From Dehalococcoidia bacterium (GTDB taxonomy: Bacteria; Chloroflexota; Dehalococcoidia; Lucifugimonadales; UBA1123): a stretch of 64,000 nucleotides of DNA. The translations under genes were made by a program, and so were the position numbers. The stretch is from NCBI GenBank assembly GCA_021295915.1, contig JAGWBK010000001.1, positions 75,644 to 139,643 of the forward strand. Direction: 5' to 3'. Shown in pieces: positions 16,452-25,093 of this stretch. Numbering within the stretch: the first letter of the stretch is position 1; the number at the start of each line of letters is the position of its first letter. The notes beneath the pieces were generated by a model, which made no database searches, was not told where the DNA came from, and was given only the letters and a program-made list of their open reading frames with translations.

Positions 16452-17786
16452 CTAAGCTCCTCCTGAAGTTGTGCCACCGACAATCTCTTCCATCACTTCG
16501 ACAGCCTTCTCCAGCTGAATCGTCTCGGCTCGTTGGCGATCCCTAGAAGTTACCTCGTGGTCCGGCTCTATGCCGTTGCCTTCAATCAGGCGGCCTTCTG
16601 GTGTATACCACTTGGCAAAAGTCAGGTAGAGGCCCCCACCGTTTCCGAGCCGGTACAGCCTGTTTACGCTGCCCTTGCCAAAAGTCTTGTCCCCCACGAT
16701 CTGAGCACGGTCATGGTCCTGCAGTGCGCCAACGACTATTTCTGATGCGCTTGCACTGCCTCGATTGGCAAGAATGACGAGGGGAATGTCCGCGAACTGC
16801 CCGGAGTTGCGAGCGCGATGATCGGTGCGACGACCTGCGCCATCGAGTTCGTACAGGATCAGGCCATCATCATCGATGAACATGCTGACGACTTCTACGA
16901 CGCTTGATAGCAACCCGCCGGGGTTGTCTCGAACATCCAGAATCAGTCCTTCGACTCCGTTTGCCTGCTGCTCTTCGATTGCCTCGGCAAGATCCTCGGG
17001 TGTGTCGCTGTAGAAGGTAGTCAGCCTGATGTGTGCAAATCGGTCCTCGGGCCTATTGCGGACCAGAACGCTGTCTAACTCGATCCGGTTGCGTCTGACC
17101 ACGAGCTCGACCTCTTCGATCTGGCCAAGGTGCCGAACCAGCAGCGTGACATCTGTACCACGCGGTCCGCGGATCTTGTTGACCGCTTCCAGCAAGCTCA
17201 GACCCTCGATGCTCTCGCCGTTCACCGCCAGGATCAGGTCGCCACTTCTTAATCCCGCCGCTTCTGCAGGGCTGCCATCCAGAGGGGCTACTATGAAGAG
17301 TTTCCCATCCGCGTTCATCTGGACATTGGCGCCGATTCCCTCGAACGATCCGTAGAGATCCTCGTTGTCTATCTGGAACGCCTCTGGAGGGACATAGTTG
17401 GTGTGAGCATCACCGAGTGCGGCGAGAAGACCTCGGATCGCTCCTTCATCAAACTCCTCGGATTCGAATCCGTCCCTGTCCACGTGCTGCTGGCTAATGA
17501 GATTCCAGACCTCCCATGCGGTAGCGAGGTCCTCGGGAACGGGATCCGGTATGTCGATGGGAACTGCCGGCAGGGCAGTGGGGAGGGCCATCGGATCGTA
17601 TGGGACTACGGTCTGGGTTTCCGACGCTTCTTCGACGGCCACCGTCTCAGTCTCGACAGTGGAGGCCGACTCTGATGCGCAGGCTCCCAGGACGAGTACC
17701 GCAAACATGGCGAACAAAACCAGTGGCCATATTGAAGCCCTATGCGGATCTAGGTATCTATAGGTATAGAAGTGCGTGATATTCAT
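16452..17786 (-). CDS. C-terminal processing peptidase (S41 family), lipoprotein
   Basis: A 444-residue envelope serine protease of the CtpA/Prc family. The N-terminus has a hydrophobic segment (WPLVLFAMFAVLVLG) ending in a lipobox LGAC, so it is probably a lipid-anchored exported protein. An acidic Glu/Ala/Thr-rich linker follows. A PDZ domain covers about residues 140-235 (GSFEGIGANVQM, LRSGDLILAVNGESI). The S41 catalytic domain shows the serine in RGSASASEIVVGAL and the lysine in DKTFGKGSV. It lies directly upstream of smpB. Its substrate is unknown. Confidence 0.93.
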   Translation of the reverse strand: MNITHFYTYRYLDPHRASIWPLVLFAMFAVLVLGACASESASTVETETVAVEEASETQTVVPYDPMALPTALPAVPIDIPDPVPEDLATAWEVWNLISQQHVDRDGFESEEFDEGAIRGLLAALGDAHTNYVPPEAFQIDNEDLYGSFEGIGANVQMNADGKLFIVAPLDGSPAEAAGLRSGDLILAVNGESIEGLSLLEAVNKIRGPRGTDVTLLVRHLGQIEEVELVVRRNRIELDSVLVRNRPEDRFAHIRLTTFYSDTPEDLAEAIEEQQANGVEGLILDVRDNPGGLLSSVVEVVSMFIDDDGLILYELDGAGRRTDHRARNSGQFADIPLVILANRGSASASEIVVGALQDHDRAQIVGDKTFGKGSVNRLYRLGNGGGLYLTFAKWYTPEGRLIEGNGIEPDHEVTSRDRQRAETIQLEKAVEVMEEIVGGTTSGGA

Positions 17787-18264
17787 GCTCCAATTCTATC
17801 ACTTGGCGTTCACACCCCGTGCTGTATGTCGTCAGTACGGTTCGATAGTCTAAGTCATTTTGTGCGTGAGGTCTAAGTAGTGAGGGCCATTCGATGTTGC
17901 GAGCCACGCAGCAAGGCCTGCATCGGAACTGCCTTTCCACTACTGCTTATTACGTCCTGAGGCCAGAAATTGGACTGCGACAGTGCATATCCAGTGAAGG
18001 AACAGCCTCGAATTCTGAGCGGCATTTGTTTCAGAATATCCTGAATAAATGGGTTCTGATGTTGCAAGTCGCAGATTCGCGGACTACACTTGATCCGCAT
18101 TAGCTTTAGTTGTTCTTATTCAGAATTAAGTCATTTTCTGAAATATTAGATGAAGAACTGCTCACAGCAGATGTACAGGCTCGAAGGCCAGCAGACTGCA
18201 AGACCAGATCATCGGGGTTAGGTCTTCCGAAACTGCATCAATTCAACCGCTTAAGAGGGGCTCC
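17787..18264. other. AT-richer gap without a recognised gene
   Basis: A 478-bp stretch, AT-richer by eye than its surroundings, between the protease start and the winged-helix/TIR-like gene. I see a short hairpin TTCAG-AATATC-CTGAA near 18029 and no believable coding frame, tRNA or tmRNA. It should hold promoters for both divergent genes, but no close consensus match stands out. Confidence 0.5.
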
Positions 18265-19290
18265 ATGGCAAGGCGGACAAGACTCACCAGGCCGTATCCA
18301 GTCAGCACACTGGAAGAAGTAATTCCCATTGCTGAAACCATCCAGAACGCAAGCGGCGGACATCCGGTTCCAACTGAACTCCTAGCTGAATCCCTTGGGA
18401 CTACTCTGAAAAGCAGCGCGTTCGTTCAGAGGTTGGGTTCTTCATCCAAATACGGAATTACCCTCGGCTCTCACACATCGGAGCAGATATCACTGACGCC
18501 TCTTGGCGAATCGCTGACCGCCCCTCGGGACACTGCAGAACGGTCGGACGCACTGAGGACTGCGGCTAGAGAGCCTGACATCTTCAGGAAATTCTACGAC
18601 ATTCATTCAGGGAAACCTCTTCCAGAGATCCCATATGCCTCAAATACGCTCGTTCGTGAAATGGGGGTCAACCAGGAGCTAACGGAAGAGTGCCTGAGGA
18701 TCATCAGGGCGAACGGGCTGCTGGCGGGCATTGTCACAGAGCGGTCCGGTTCACTGGTAGTTGAAGGGCTTGACGTAGCCCCTGAGAATTATGGACCCGA
18801 TGGCACCCAAGACACTGGAGAGTGTGAGTCAGACGCGTTTGAGGGACGCGAGAGAGGTGAAGCATCCTACGTTTTGGTCCTGTCCGTAGATGACGACCCT
18901 GTGGCACAGGAAATCGAGGGTCTGATCGGAACGCTCTCAATTCCCGTCAGAGCCGCGGAAATCGGGCTTCAGGTATCCCAGGTCATTTCGCCCGGGATTT
19001 CGACTAAATTGCGCTCGGCCCGAGGCTGCATACTTGTATGGCCCAGTCCTGAACTAACCGGAGGGGACCAGAAGGTCCTCACAAGAACGTGGATGACTCT
19101 CGGGGCTGCCAGCTTTCAGCTCGGGGACCGATTGGTGATCGTCGCAGATGTTCAGGACGGGTCCGAGTTGGCAATGATCACAGACGAAGCTGACATCACG
19201 GTCGTAGACCGGAGCGCGGACGGAAGTCTGTTTAGCGAGCTGATGTCGGCGATGGTGGGCACATCAATCATCCAGGTCTCAATGGGCTAA
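18265..19290 (+). CDS. Winged-helix (DUF5343-like) plus degenerate TIR-like domain protein
   Basis: A 341-residue two-domain protein. Residues about 12-170 resemble the DUF5343-like winged-helix module, with STLEEVIPIAETI, SSSKYGITLGSH, ISLTPLGESLTAP and NTLVREMGVNQELTEECL. After an acidic linker (190-205), residues 208-341 resemble the TIR-like nucleotide-binding domain often fused to this module. YVLVLSVDDDPVAQEIE would be strand one, and TLGAASFQLGDRLVIVAD matches the IEIGAA-GDRVVLL region. The glutamate expected there is missing, so enzymatic activity is doubtful. It is a lone rightward gene among leftward housekeeping genes, next to an AT-richer gap, suggesting acquisition. A defence or regulatory role is inference. 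Confidence 0.62.
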   Translation: MARRTRLTRPYPVSTLEEVIPIAETIQNASGGHPVPTELLAESLGTTLKSSAFVQRLGSSSKYGITLGSHTSEQISLTPLGESLTAPRDTAERSDALRTAAREPDIFRKFYDIHSGKPLPEIPYASNTLVREMGVNQELTEECLRIIRANGLLAGIVTERSGSLVVEGLDVAPENYGPDGTQDTGECESDAFEGRERGEASYVLVLSVDDDPVAQEIEGLIGTLSIPVRAAEIGLQVSQVISPGISTKLRSARGCILVWPSPELTGGDQKVLTRTWMTLGAASFQLGDRLVIVADVQDGSELAMITDEADITVVDRSADGSLFSELMSAMVGTSIIQVSMG

Positions 19291-19424
19291 CTCGGAGAAC
19301 TAGAGATGTGTCTACGTTATGTCAAGTTGACGGTCGCACCCGATCTGGGACACGTTACTACTTTACATAACATTTATAGTGCGAACCAACTGCCCGGAGT
19401 GTCCTTACCCCTACCCCGACTCCG

Positions 19425-20597
19425 TCAGGCGCCCAGTGTCACGACACCCGCGTCGGCAGCGGTCAGCATATCGTCGACCTTCTCGAGCAGTTCGTCGACA
19501 CCGTCACCGGTGAGCGCCGACACCCTTACGGAGTCCGCGGCGTCTGCAGACATCATTTCGACGTAGCGCACACCATCTGCCCCCCACCTGGACTCAACCT
19601 CCGATGAGATCAAGTCCGACTTGTTCAGAGCAGTGATAACTGGCACGTCCCTGAGTCCGAGCTCTTCCAGGATCGTCTCGACGACGCTGACCTGCTCAGG
19701 CGCGTTCTTGTGAGTGGAGTCCACAACGTGCACTATCAGCGAGGACTCTGCGATCTCCTCCAGCGTAGCCCGGAAAGATGCCACAAGTGATGTAGGCAAC
19801 TTGTGTATGAAACCAACGGTGTCAGTCAGGAGCGCCGGCCGATCCGAGGGAAGCTGAATTCGGCGAGTTACCGGATCCAGAGTAGAGAACATCAGATTCT
19901 CGGCTCGGACACCAGCGCGGGTGATTCGATTCAGGAGCGTGCTCTTGCCGGCGTTTGTGTAGCCGACGAGTGAAACGACAGGAATCTGGTTCGACGACCT
20001 CTTCGACCTGTGGAGCTTACGGTGACGTCTAACGCCCTGAATTTCGGACTTCAGCTTCTGAAGCCGTCCACGGACAAGTCTTCGGTCTGTCTCAATCTGG
20101 GTCTCGCCTGGACCTCTCGTCCCAATGCCACCTCCGAGTCGCTCGAGGTGAGTCCACTGTCCTGCCAGTCGAGGTAGCAGATACTCGTGCTGGGCCAGCT
20201 CTACCTGGAGCCTTCCCTCGCGAGTTCTGGCCCTGGACGCGAACACGTCGAGAATCAACGCCGTTCTGTCGATAACCTTGCGCTCGCCGAGCTGATCTTC
20301 CAGGTTGCGCTGCTGGGTGGGAGACAGTTCGTCGTCACAGATGACGGTATCGACGTCAAGTTCGCTGCATGTATCGTAGAGTTCCTTGAGCTTCCCCTTA
20401 CCCAGATACGTGTGCGACGGCCGATCCACCCGCTGCGTTAGCCGCGATACCACCGTTGCGCCTGCTGTTCGAGCGAGCTCAGCGAGCTCGTTCAGAGAAT
20501 CCTGCGGATCGAGTAGAGAGCGCTTGCGCTTCGATGACACACTTACCAGTACTGCGCGCTCACGGCGCGGTCGAGTGGACTTTAGTTTCCTAGCTAT
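19425..20597 (-). CDS. hflX: Ribosome-associated GTPase HflX (apparent ATA start)
   Basis: HflX is a GTPase that binds the 50S subunit and can split stalled ribosomes. The N-terminal domain shows THTYLG-type sequence (PSHTYLGKGKLKEL), DELSPTQQRNLED and DRTALILDVFASRA. The linker has GGGIGTRGPGETQIETDRR. The G domain has GYTNAGKSTLLN (G1), DTVGFI (G3) and ALNKSDL (G4). The first standard in-frame start is a GTG at 20540, which cuts off the conserved RERAVLVSV. Reading upstream, an ATA at 20597 sits 6 nt after GGAGG and gives (M)ARKLKSTRPRRERAVLVSV, a natural N-terminus. Length is about 390 residues from ATA and 371 from GTG. It ends 27 bp after dapL begins on the same strand side. Confidence 0.9.
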   Translation of the reverse strand: MARKLKSTRPRRERAVLVSVSSKRKRSLLDPQDSLNELAELARTAGATVVSRLTQRVDRPSHTYLGKGKLKELYDTCSELDVDTVICDDELSPTQQRNLEDQLGERKVIDRTALILDVFASRARTREGRLQVELAQHEYLLPRLAGQWTHLERLGGGIGTRGPGETQIETDRRLVRGRLQKLKSEIQGVRRHRKLHRSKRSSNQIPVVSLVGYTNAGKSTLLNRITRAGVRAENLMFSTLDPVTRRIQLPSDRPALLTDTVGFIHKLPTSLVASFRATLEEIAESSLIVHVVDSTHKNAPEQVSVVETILEELGLRDVPVITALNKSDLISSEVESRWGADGVRYVEMMSADAADSVRVSALTGDGVDELLEKVDDMLTAADAGVVTLGA

Positions 20598-20623
20598 GCT
20601 CTTCCTCCCTCGTCCTGCCGCTG

Positions 20624-21793
20624 CTAGTTACCGGACCCACGCCAGGTAGCGAGCCGCTTGAGGCCTTCCTCCATTTGATCGTCATCAATAGTAAGTGAGA
20701 ACCTGACATATCCCTCACCGTACGAGCCGTACCCGGCTCCAGGTGTGACGACTATGTCACATTGATCGAGTAGCTGCTCGGCGAATTCGCCGCTTGAGGA
20801 CCCTTCAGGGACGCGCGCCCACACGTAGAGGCTTGCCTTCGGCGGATCGAATTCAAGCCCAATGTCAGACAGCACCTGGATCACCCTGTCACGTCGACGC
20901 TGGTATACAGCGTTACGCTCATCGATCCAGTCATCCGTGGTGTTCAGGGCTTCTATTCCCATGTACTGGATGGCCTGCGGCACACCCGAATCCAGGTTCG
21001 ACTTTACGATTAGAAGCGCGTTGATCATATCGGCGTTTCCGACCGCCATGCCCAGGCGCCATCCTGTCATATTGTATGTCTTGGAAAGAGAGTGGAATTC
21101 CATTCCAACGTCCATTGCCCCCTCAGCCTGCAGGAAGGACGGATGCCTGTATCCGTCGAAAGTCACATCCGTGTAGCAGGCATCGTGGAGTACCGCCAGA
21201 TCGTATGACTTCGCGAACTCAACAACCTGACTGAAGTAGTCGAGGTCCGCCACTGCGCCCGTAGGGTTGTTCGGATAGTTGATCCACATTACTTTGGCTT
21301 GTCTAGCGACATCTTCCGGTATGGCATTTAAATCAGGAAGCCACCCGTTTTCTTCCTTCAGAGGGAGCCAGTGGCACTCGCCTCCTGCAAACCATGTACC
21401 GACCGAATAAACCGGGTACCCCGGGTCGGGGACCAGGGCAATGTCGCCAGGCTCGATGAAGCACAGAGCAGCGTGGCCGATGCCTTCCTTGGCCCCAATC
21501 AGGGAGATCACCTCAGAGTCCGGGTCAAGAGAGATACCAAATCGTCTCTGATACCAATCTGCCGTGGCCTTCTTGAACTCAGGCAGGCCGTCCGACTCAG
21601 GGTACCGGTGATTGGGCAGGTCCCCCGCAGTATCGCGCAGGACATCAATTACTGGGCCTGGCGTCTCGAGATCGGGGTCTCCAATCCCAAACGATATGAC
21701 CTCGATGCCTTCCTGTCTCTTTTGGGCGATCTTCCTGCTGATCTCGACGAACAGGTATGGGGGGATCTTTTCTACACGACTCGCAAATCTCAA
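20624..21793 (-). CDS. dapL: LL-diaminopimelate aminotransferase
   Basis: A 389-residue PLP enzyme that converts tetrahydrodipicolinate directly to LL-2,6-diaminopimelate, bypassing the succinylase route to lysine. It is a class I aminotransferase with EVISFGIGDPDLETP, the NYPNNPTG loop, the PLP lysine in SLSKTYNMTGWRLGM and the C-terminal GAGYGSYGEGYVRFSL. These read as the DapL subfamily. The start is TTG at 21793, with AGGAG 6 nt upstream. dapF follows as the next gene upstream (22218-23075), which supports the pathway call. The gap to dapF is 424 bp, so it may have its own promoter. Confidence 0.9.
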   Translation of the reverse strand: MRFASRVEKIPPYLFVEISRKIAQKRQEGIEVISFGIGDPDLETPGPVIDVLRDTAGDLPNHRYPESDGLPEFKKATADWYQRRFGISLDPDSEVISLIGAKEGIGHAALCFIEPGDIALVPDPGYPVYSVGTWFAGGECHWLPLKEENGWLPDLNAIPEDVARQAKVMWINYPNNPTGAVADLDYFSQVVEFAKSYDLAVLHDACYTDVTFDGYRHPSFLQAEGAMDVGMEFHSLSKTYNMTGWRLGMAVGNADMINALLIVKSNLDSGVPQAIQYMGIEALNTTDDWIDERNAVYQRRRDRVIQVLSDIGLEFDPPKASLYVWARVPEGSSSGEFAEQLLDQCDIVVTPGAGYGSYGEGYVRFSLTIDDDQMEEGLKRLATWRGSGN

Positions 21794-22217
21794 TTTCGAC
21801 TCCTGGGACTCCGTAGCTGTAGGTACATGTTAAGGCAACAGTGACAGGTGGTAAAGCATTAGCCGAACCTCGGGGAGAACGGGTGGAACAGAGTCGAACG
21901 CGCACCAGTCGAGAGCATGGATTAGCTCACATTGAACACATCCGAGGATGTCTAACACCATAACTGCTGGCGTTCTGGAGTTCGCCTAGATCTAGAAAGC
22001 AAACTAAAACGACAAAGGGCTATCAAATGGCCGAACCTTAAGTTTATGGCAGGCAATGATTCGCCCTCAAGCTTAATCAGGTTCATATTCTCGGAGTTTG
22101 GCCGCCTGGCACCGGCCCTTGCGGGCCTTGAAGCTGACGCTCACATTCAAACTGGGCAAAACTGGATCAGAAAACACCTTGACCTATTCACAACGAAAAC
22201 AAGGGAGGGCAATACAC
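21794..22217. other. Gap between dapF and dapL, no gene seen
   Basis: A 424-bp stretch without a believable gene. It holds small inverted repeats, ACATCC-GA-GGATGT at 21938-21951 and GGCCC-TTGC-GGGCC near 22116. The second could end dapF transcription, but it has no U-run. Rightward open frames entering dapF from here are antisense shadows. Confidence 0.5.
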
Positions 22218-23075
22218 CTAAGCTGGCCACTCTCCTTCGAACACGCGGCTAACAGGCCCTTCCATGATTACTTCGCCGTCACCAGGCCAGAATATCTTCA
22301 ATTCGCCACCCGGCAGCTCTACGGTCACTTCGTCATCTACCAGGCCATGGAGACGGGCTGCAACGACTACTGCACAGGCTCCGGTGCCACACGCCAACGT
22401 GATCCCCGACCCTCGCTCCCACACACGGACCCTGATTCGGCCACGATCAAGAACATTGACAATCTCAAAGTTCACGCCCTCTGGAAACATCTGGTGGCGC
22501 TCCACCTTCGGCCCAATTTCAGTCAGTGGAAAATCTTCAACTGGGTCTTTGAGAAACACGACGGCGTGCGGATTTCCCATTGATACACAGTTCAGTAGAA
22601 GGCTGTACTCGTCGACAGACAGAGGGAAGTCCAGGACAGGACCACCTTCGCCTGGGGCAGTGACAGGGACTTCTGCAGCACGCAACCTGGGAGCCCCCAT
22701 ACTGACCGAAGCATGCGTCATCTGGCCTTCCGACCAGATCGGGCGCACATTGAGCACTCCAGAAGCGGTCTCGATATGAAACGCATTCTTATCCGATAAC
22801 AGGGCATTACTTTCTAAACCGAAACGCACAAGACATCGGATTCCATTGCCACACATCATTCCCTCAGACCCATCAGCGTTGAACATCTGCATCCTGGCAT
22901 CGCCCACCTCAGACTCTCTGAGCAAAATGAGACCGTCGGAGCCGATTCCGAAGTGGCGGTCGCTAACCTGCCGCGCTACTTCAGACCAATCACGACCTTG
23001 AGTCCCAATTACGGACTGACGTGCGTCTACATAGATGTAGTCATTACCTGCACCATGCATCTTAACGAATCTCAT
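22218..23075 (-). CDS. dapF: Diaminopimelate epimerase
   Basis: A 285-residue cofactor-independent epimerase that makes meso-DAP for lysine and peptidoglycan. Both catalytic cysteines are in their usual settings, MCGNGIRC and LACGTGACA. Other family motifs are KMHGAGNDYIYVD at the start, FGIGSDGLILL and MGNPHAVVF. GAGGAG lies 7 nt before the ATG. It follows miaA by 36 bp on the same strand, so it may be the last gene of the tpiA-side operon, with dapL further downstream. Confidence 0.96.
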   Translation of the reverse strand: MRFVKMHGAGNDYIYVDARQSVIGTQGRDWSEVARQVSDRHFGIGSDGLILLRESEVGDARMQMFNADGSEGMMCGNGIRCLVRFGLESNALLSDKNAFHIETASGVLNVRPIWSEGQMTHASVSMGAPRLRAAEVPVTAPGEGGPVLDFPLSVDEYSLLLNCVSMGNPHAVVFLKDPVEDFPLTEIGPKVERHQMFPEGVNFEIVNVLDRGRIRVRVWERGSGITLACGTGACAVVVAARLHGLVDDEVTVELPGGELKIFWPGDGEVIMEGPVSRVFEGEWPA

Positions 23076-23111
23076 AGCGTCTCCTCTGTTCTAATTTAGA
23101 TAAAGTGTTGT

Positions 23112-24122
23112 TTATGCCTTATGTGGGGATTCCTCGAAGGCAGCGCGGACGAAGTCAACCGCTCTATCAATTCCTGCCCAGTTGAACCAGGTTATCCTCT
23201 CATCTGAGGCCTTGAACCAATTGGACTGCTGACGTATGTACCGATGCGTCCGGAACTTTGCCCGCTGGACTGCCAGCTGCAGATCAGTCTCGTTCAGGAG
23301 GTGGTCAGCCAATTCACTGTAGCCAATGCCACTCATAGCAGGCAATTCAGGACCGTATCCGGATTCCAACAGCCACTGAACCTCGTCCATGAATCCATTC
23401 TTCATCATCTGGTCAAACCTTCGGTCGGCGCGGGCGTGGAGTTCGGCGCGCTCGCCCGAGATTCCGACTACTGTGGCCTCGAACGACGGCCTTGCCTGCA
23501 CGGGTTTCTCCCCCCATCGGTGGCCGGACCTTGCCCGTTCAATCGCCCTGATAACCCTCCGTGGGTTCCTCTTGTCTACAGATTCCCATGCAGCAAGATC
23601 CTGACTGCGGAGCTCGTCAAGAATGAGTTCGAGGCCATTGGTCAACAGGTCATCTTCAAGTCGTGCACGCAGTTCGGGATCGGGCGCTATACGTGGAACC
23701 TTCCATCCTTCGAGGACGGCCATAACATATTGCCCGGTTCCACCAACGAGAATTGGAACATTATTATTGCTTTTAGCGATTCTGTTTGCTAGTTTTACGC
23801 GGCAAATGTATTCACTAAGACTGAACTCGTCTGAAGGGTCGATGATATCGACAAGGTGATGTTGCACTAGTTTTTGGTCTTCAGGAGAAGGTTTGGCCGT
23901 ACCGATATCCATGTAACGATAGACTTGGCGGCTGTCGGCCCCAATGATTTCTACTGGGATAAACTGAGCTAGCCTCATCGCTAACTCAGTCTTGCCGGCC
24001 GCGGTTGGTCCAACGATGGCAATCAGCCGGTCCGGAACGTCAGGGTCACGATCATCGGGCGTCACAGACGAAAATGGCGCATACTCACGCTCCACGCCCG
24101 AATCTCGGCGCTCCTCAGGCAT
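23112..24122 (-). CDS. miaA: tRNA dimethylallyltransferase
   Basis: A 336-residue enzyme that adds a dimethylallyl group to A37 of tRNAs reading UNN codons. Motifs include the P-loop IVGPTAAGKTELA, the substrate-binding IIGADSRQVYRYMDIGTAKP, HHLVDIIDP, the VGGTGQYV loop and RTHRYIRQQSNWFK near the end. About 30 N-terminal residues (MPEERRDSGVEREY) precede the usual family start, so a later start is possible. It lies between tpiA and dapF on the same strand. A 51-bp inverted repeat sits immediately upstream of its start. Confidence 0.94.
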   Translation of the reverse strand: MPEERRDSGVEREYAPFSSVTPDDRDPDVPDRLIAIVGPTAAGKTELAMRLAQFIPVEIIGADSRQVYRYMDIGTAKPSPEDQKLVQHHLVDIIDPSDEFSLSEYICRVKLANRIAKSNNNVPILVGGTGQYVMAVLEGWKVPRIAPDPELRARLEDDLLTNGLELILDELRSQDLAAWESVDKRNPRRVIRAIERARSGHRWGEKPVQARPSFEATVVGISGERAELHARADRRFDQMMKNGFMDEVQWLLESGYGPELPAMSGIGYSELADHLLNETDLQLAVQRAKFRTHRYIRQQSNWFKASDERITWFNWAGIDRAVDFVRAAFEESPHKA

Positions 24123-24123
24123 C

Positions 24124-24174
24124 TCACACCCCTACCCTACAATGACGCCTGTCGTGCATCATTGCGTCGTGTGA
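24124..24174 (-). repeat. Nested inverted repeat between tpiA and miaA
   Basis: TCACAC (24124-24129) pairs with GTGTGA (24169-24174). Inside it CAATGA (24140-24145) pairs with TCATTG (24159-24164). The structure would sit in the miaA 5' leader. There is no U-run, so it may be a processing site, an operator or a weak terminator. Confidence 0.4.
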
Positions 24175-24215
24175 GCTTGGATAGAACGGGTAGTCGCCCC
24201 ACTCCAGCCCAACCT

Positions 24216-24977
24216 CTATCCATTCACCCGAGACGCTGCTGTCACAATATCTGCGAAAGACCCCGCCTCGAGACTTGCGCCGCCGACAAGTGCACCATCG
24301 ATGTCGGCCTGTTGCACAAACTCAGCAATGTTGCCGGAATTTACGCTCCCTCCATAGAGGCAGGGCACTTGGTCAGCCGCTGCCCCGAAACGCCCTCTCA
24401 GTGCACTACGCAGTGCTGATGCGATGTGCTGAGCCACTTCAGGGGTGGCTGCCTGGCCCGTGCCTATCGCCCATACGGGTTCATATGCAACGAGGACACT
24501 TGAAATGTCGGTCACGTCGGACAGTCCACTGAGGAGCTGTGTAGTCACGAACGACTCCGCATGTCCTGCGCCAGCGCTCCGAACGTCAGAAGGCTCGCCG
24601 ACGCAGAGAATTGGTCGCAGGCCCGCTCTCTCGGCTGCCGCAACCTTCTGACTGATGAATTCGTCCGATTCATCGAAGAGGGCTCTTCGCTCCGAGTGTC
24701 CAACGATAGCGTAACTTGCGAACTCACGGGCCATTTCAGCCGAGATCTCCCCGGTGTAGGCCCCCTGGGGGTCGGAGTGGATATTCTGAACGCCTATGGC
24801 GACTTCGGAGCCATCAAGGACTCGTTTTACGCTCTCCAACGCTATTGAAGGTGGACACACGACCACCGTGGCATCGGCAGAGTCAGCGACATTGAGTCTG
24901 ATATCCGACGCAAGCTGTTCGGCCTCGGAGGGCGTCGTGTTCATCTTCCAGTTTCCGACGATGGTGATCGCGCGCAT
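24216..24977 (-). CDS. tpiA: Triosephosphate isomerase
   Basis: A 253-residue TIM-barrel enzyme interconverting dihydroxyacetone phosphate and glyceraldehyde-3-phosphate. Visible are VGNWKMN near the start, the catalytic His in YAIVGHSERR, the catalytic Glu in AYEPVWAIGTG and the phosphate-binding YGGSVN and GALVGGASL. The open frame extends to 25046, but the family begins at MRAITIVGNWKMN, so I place the start at ATG 24977. The SD there is weak. It follows apgM by 116 bp in the leftward glycolytic group pgk-apgM-tpiA. Confidence 0.96.
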   Translation of the reverse strand: MRAITIVGNWKMNTTPSEAEQLASDIRLNVADSADATVVVCPPSIALESVKRVLDGSEVAIGVQNIHSDPQGAYTGEISAEMAREFASYAIVGHSERRALFDESDEFISQKVAAAERAGLRPILCVGEPSDVRSAGAGHAESFVTTQLLSGLSDVTDISSVLVAYEPVWAIGTGQAATPEVAQHIASALRSALRGRFGAAADQVPCLYGGSVNSGNIAEFVQQADIDGALVGGASLEAGSFADIVTAASRVNG

Positions 24978-25093
24978 GATTGAAGTCTCGTTTCGTGAAT
25001 AGAAGATCCTCGGCAGGACAGAGGAAGAACCGGACTGGGCGTTCAAGTGCTCGGATGCATCAGATATAGCATGGATTACGAGTCGCCGCTAAC

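Noticed and set aside
17787-18264. A tmRNA gene near smpB
   Set aside because: No tRNA-like ends and no tag reading frame ending in an ALAA-type sequence could be found.
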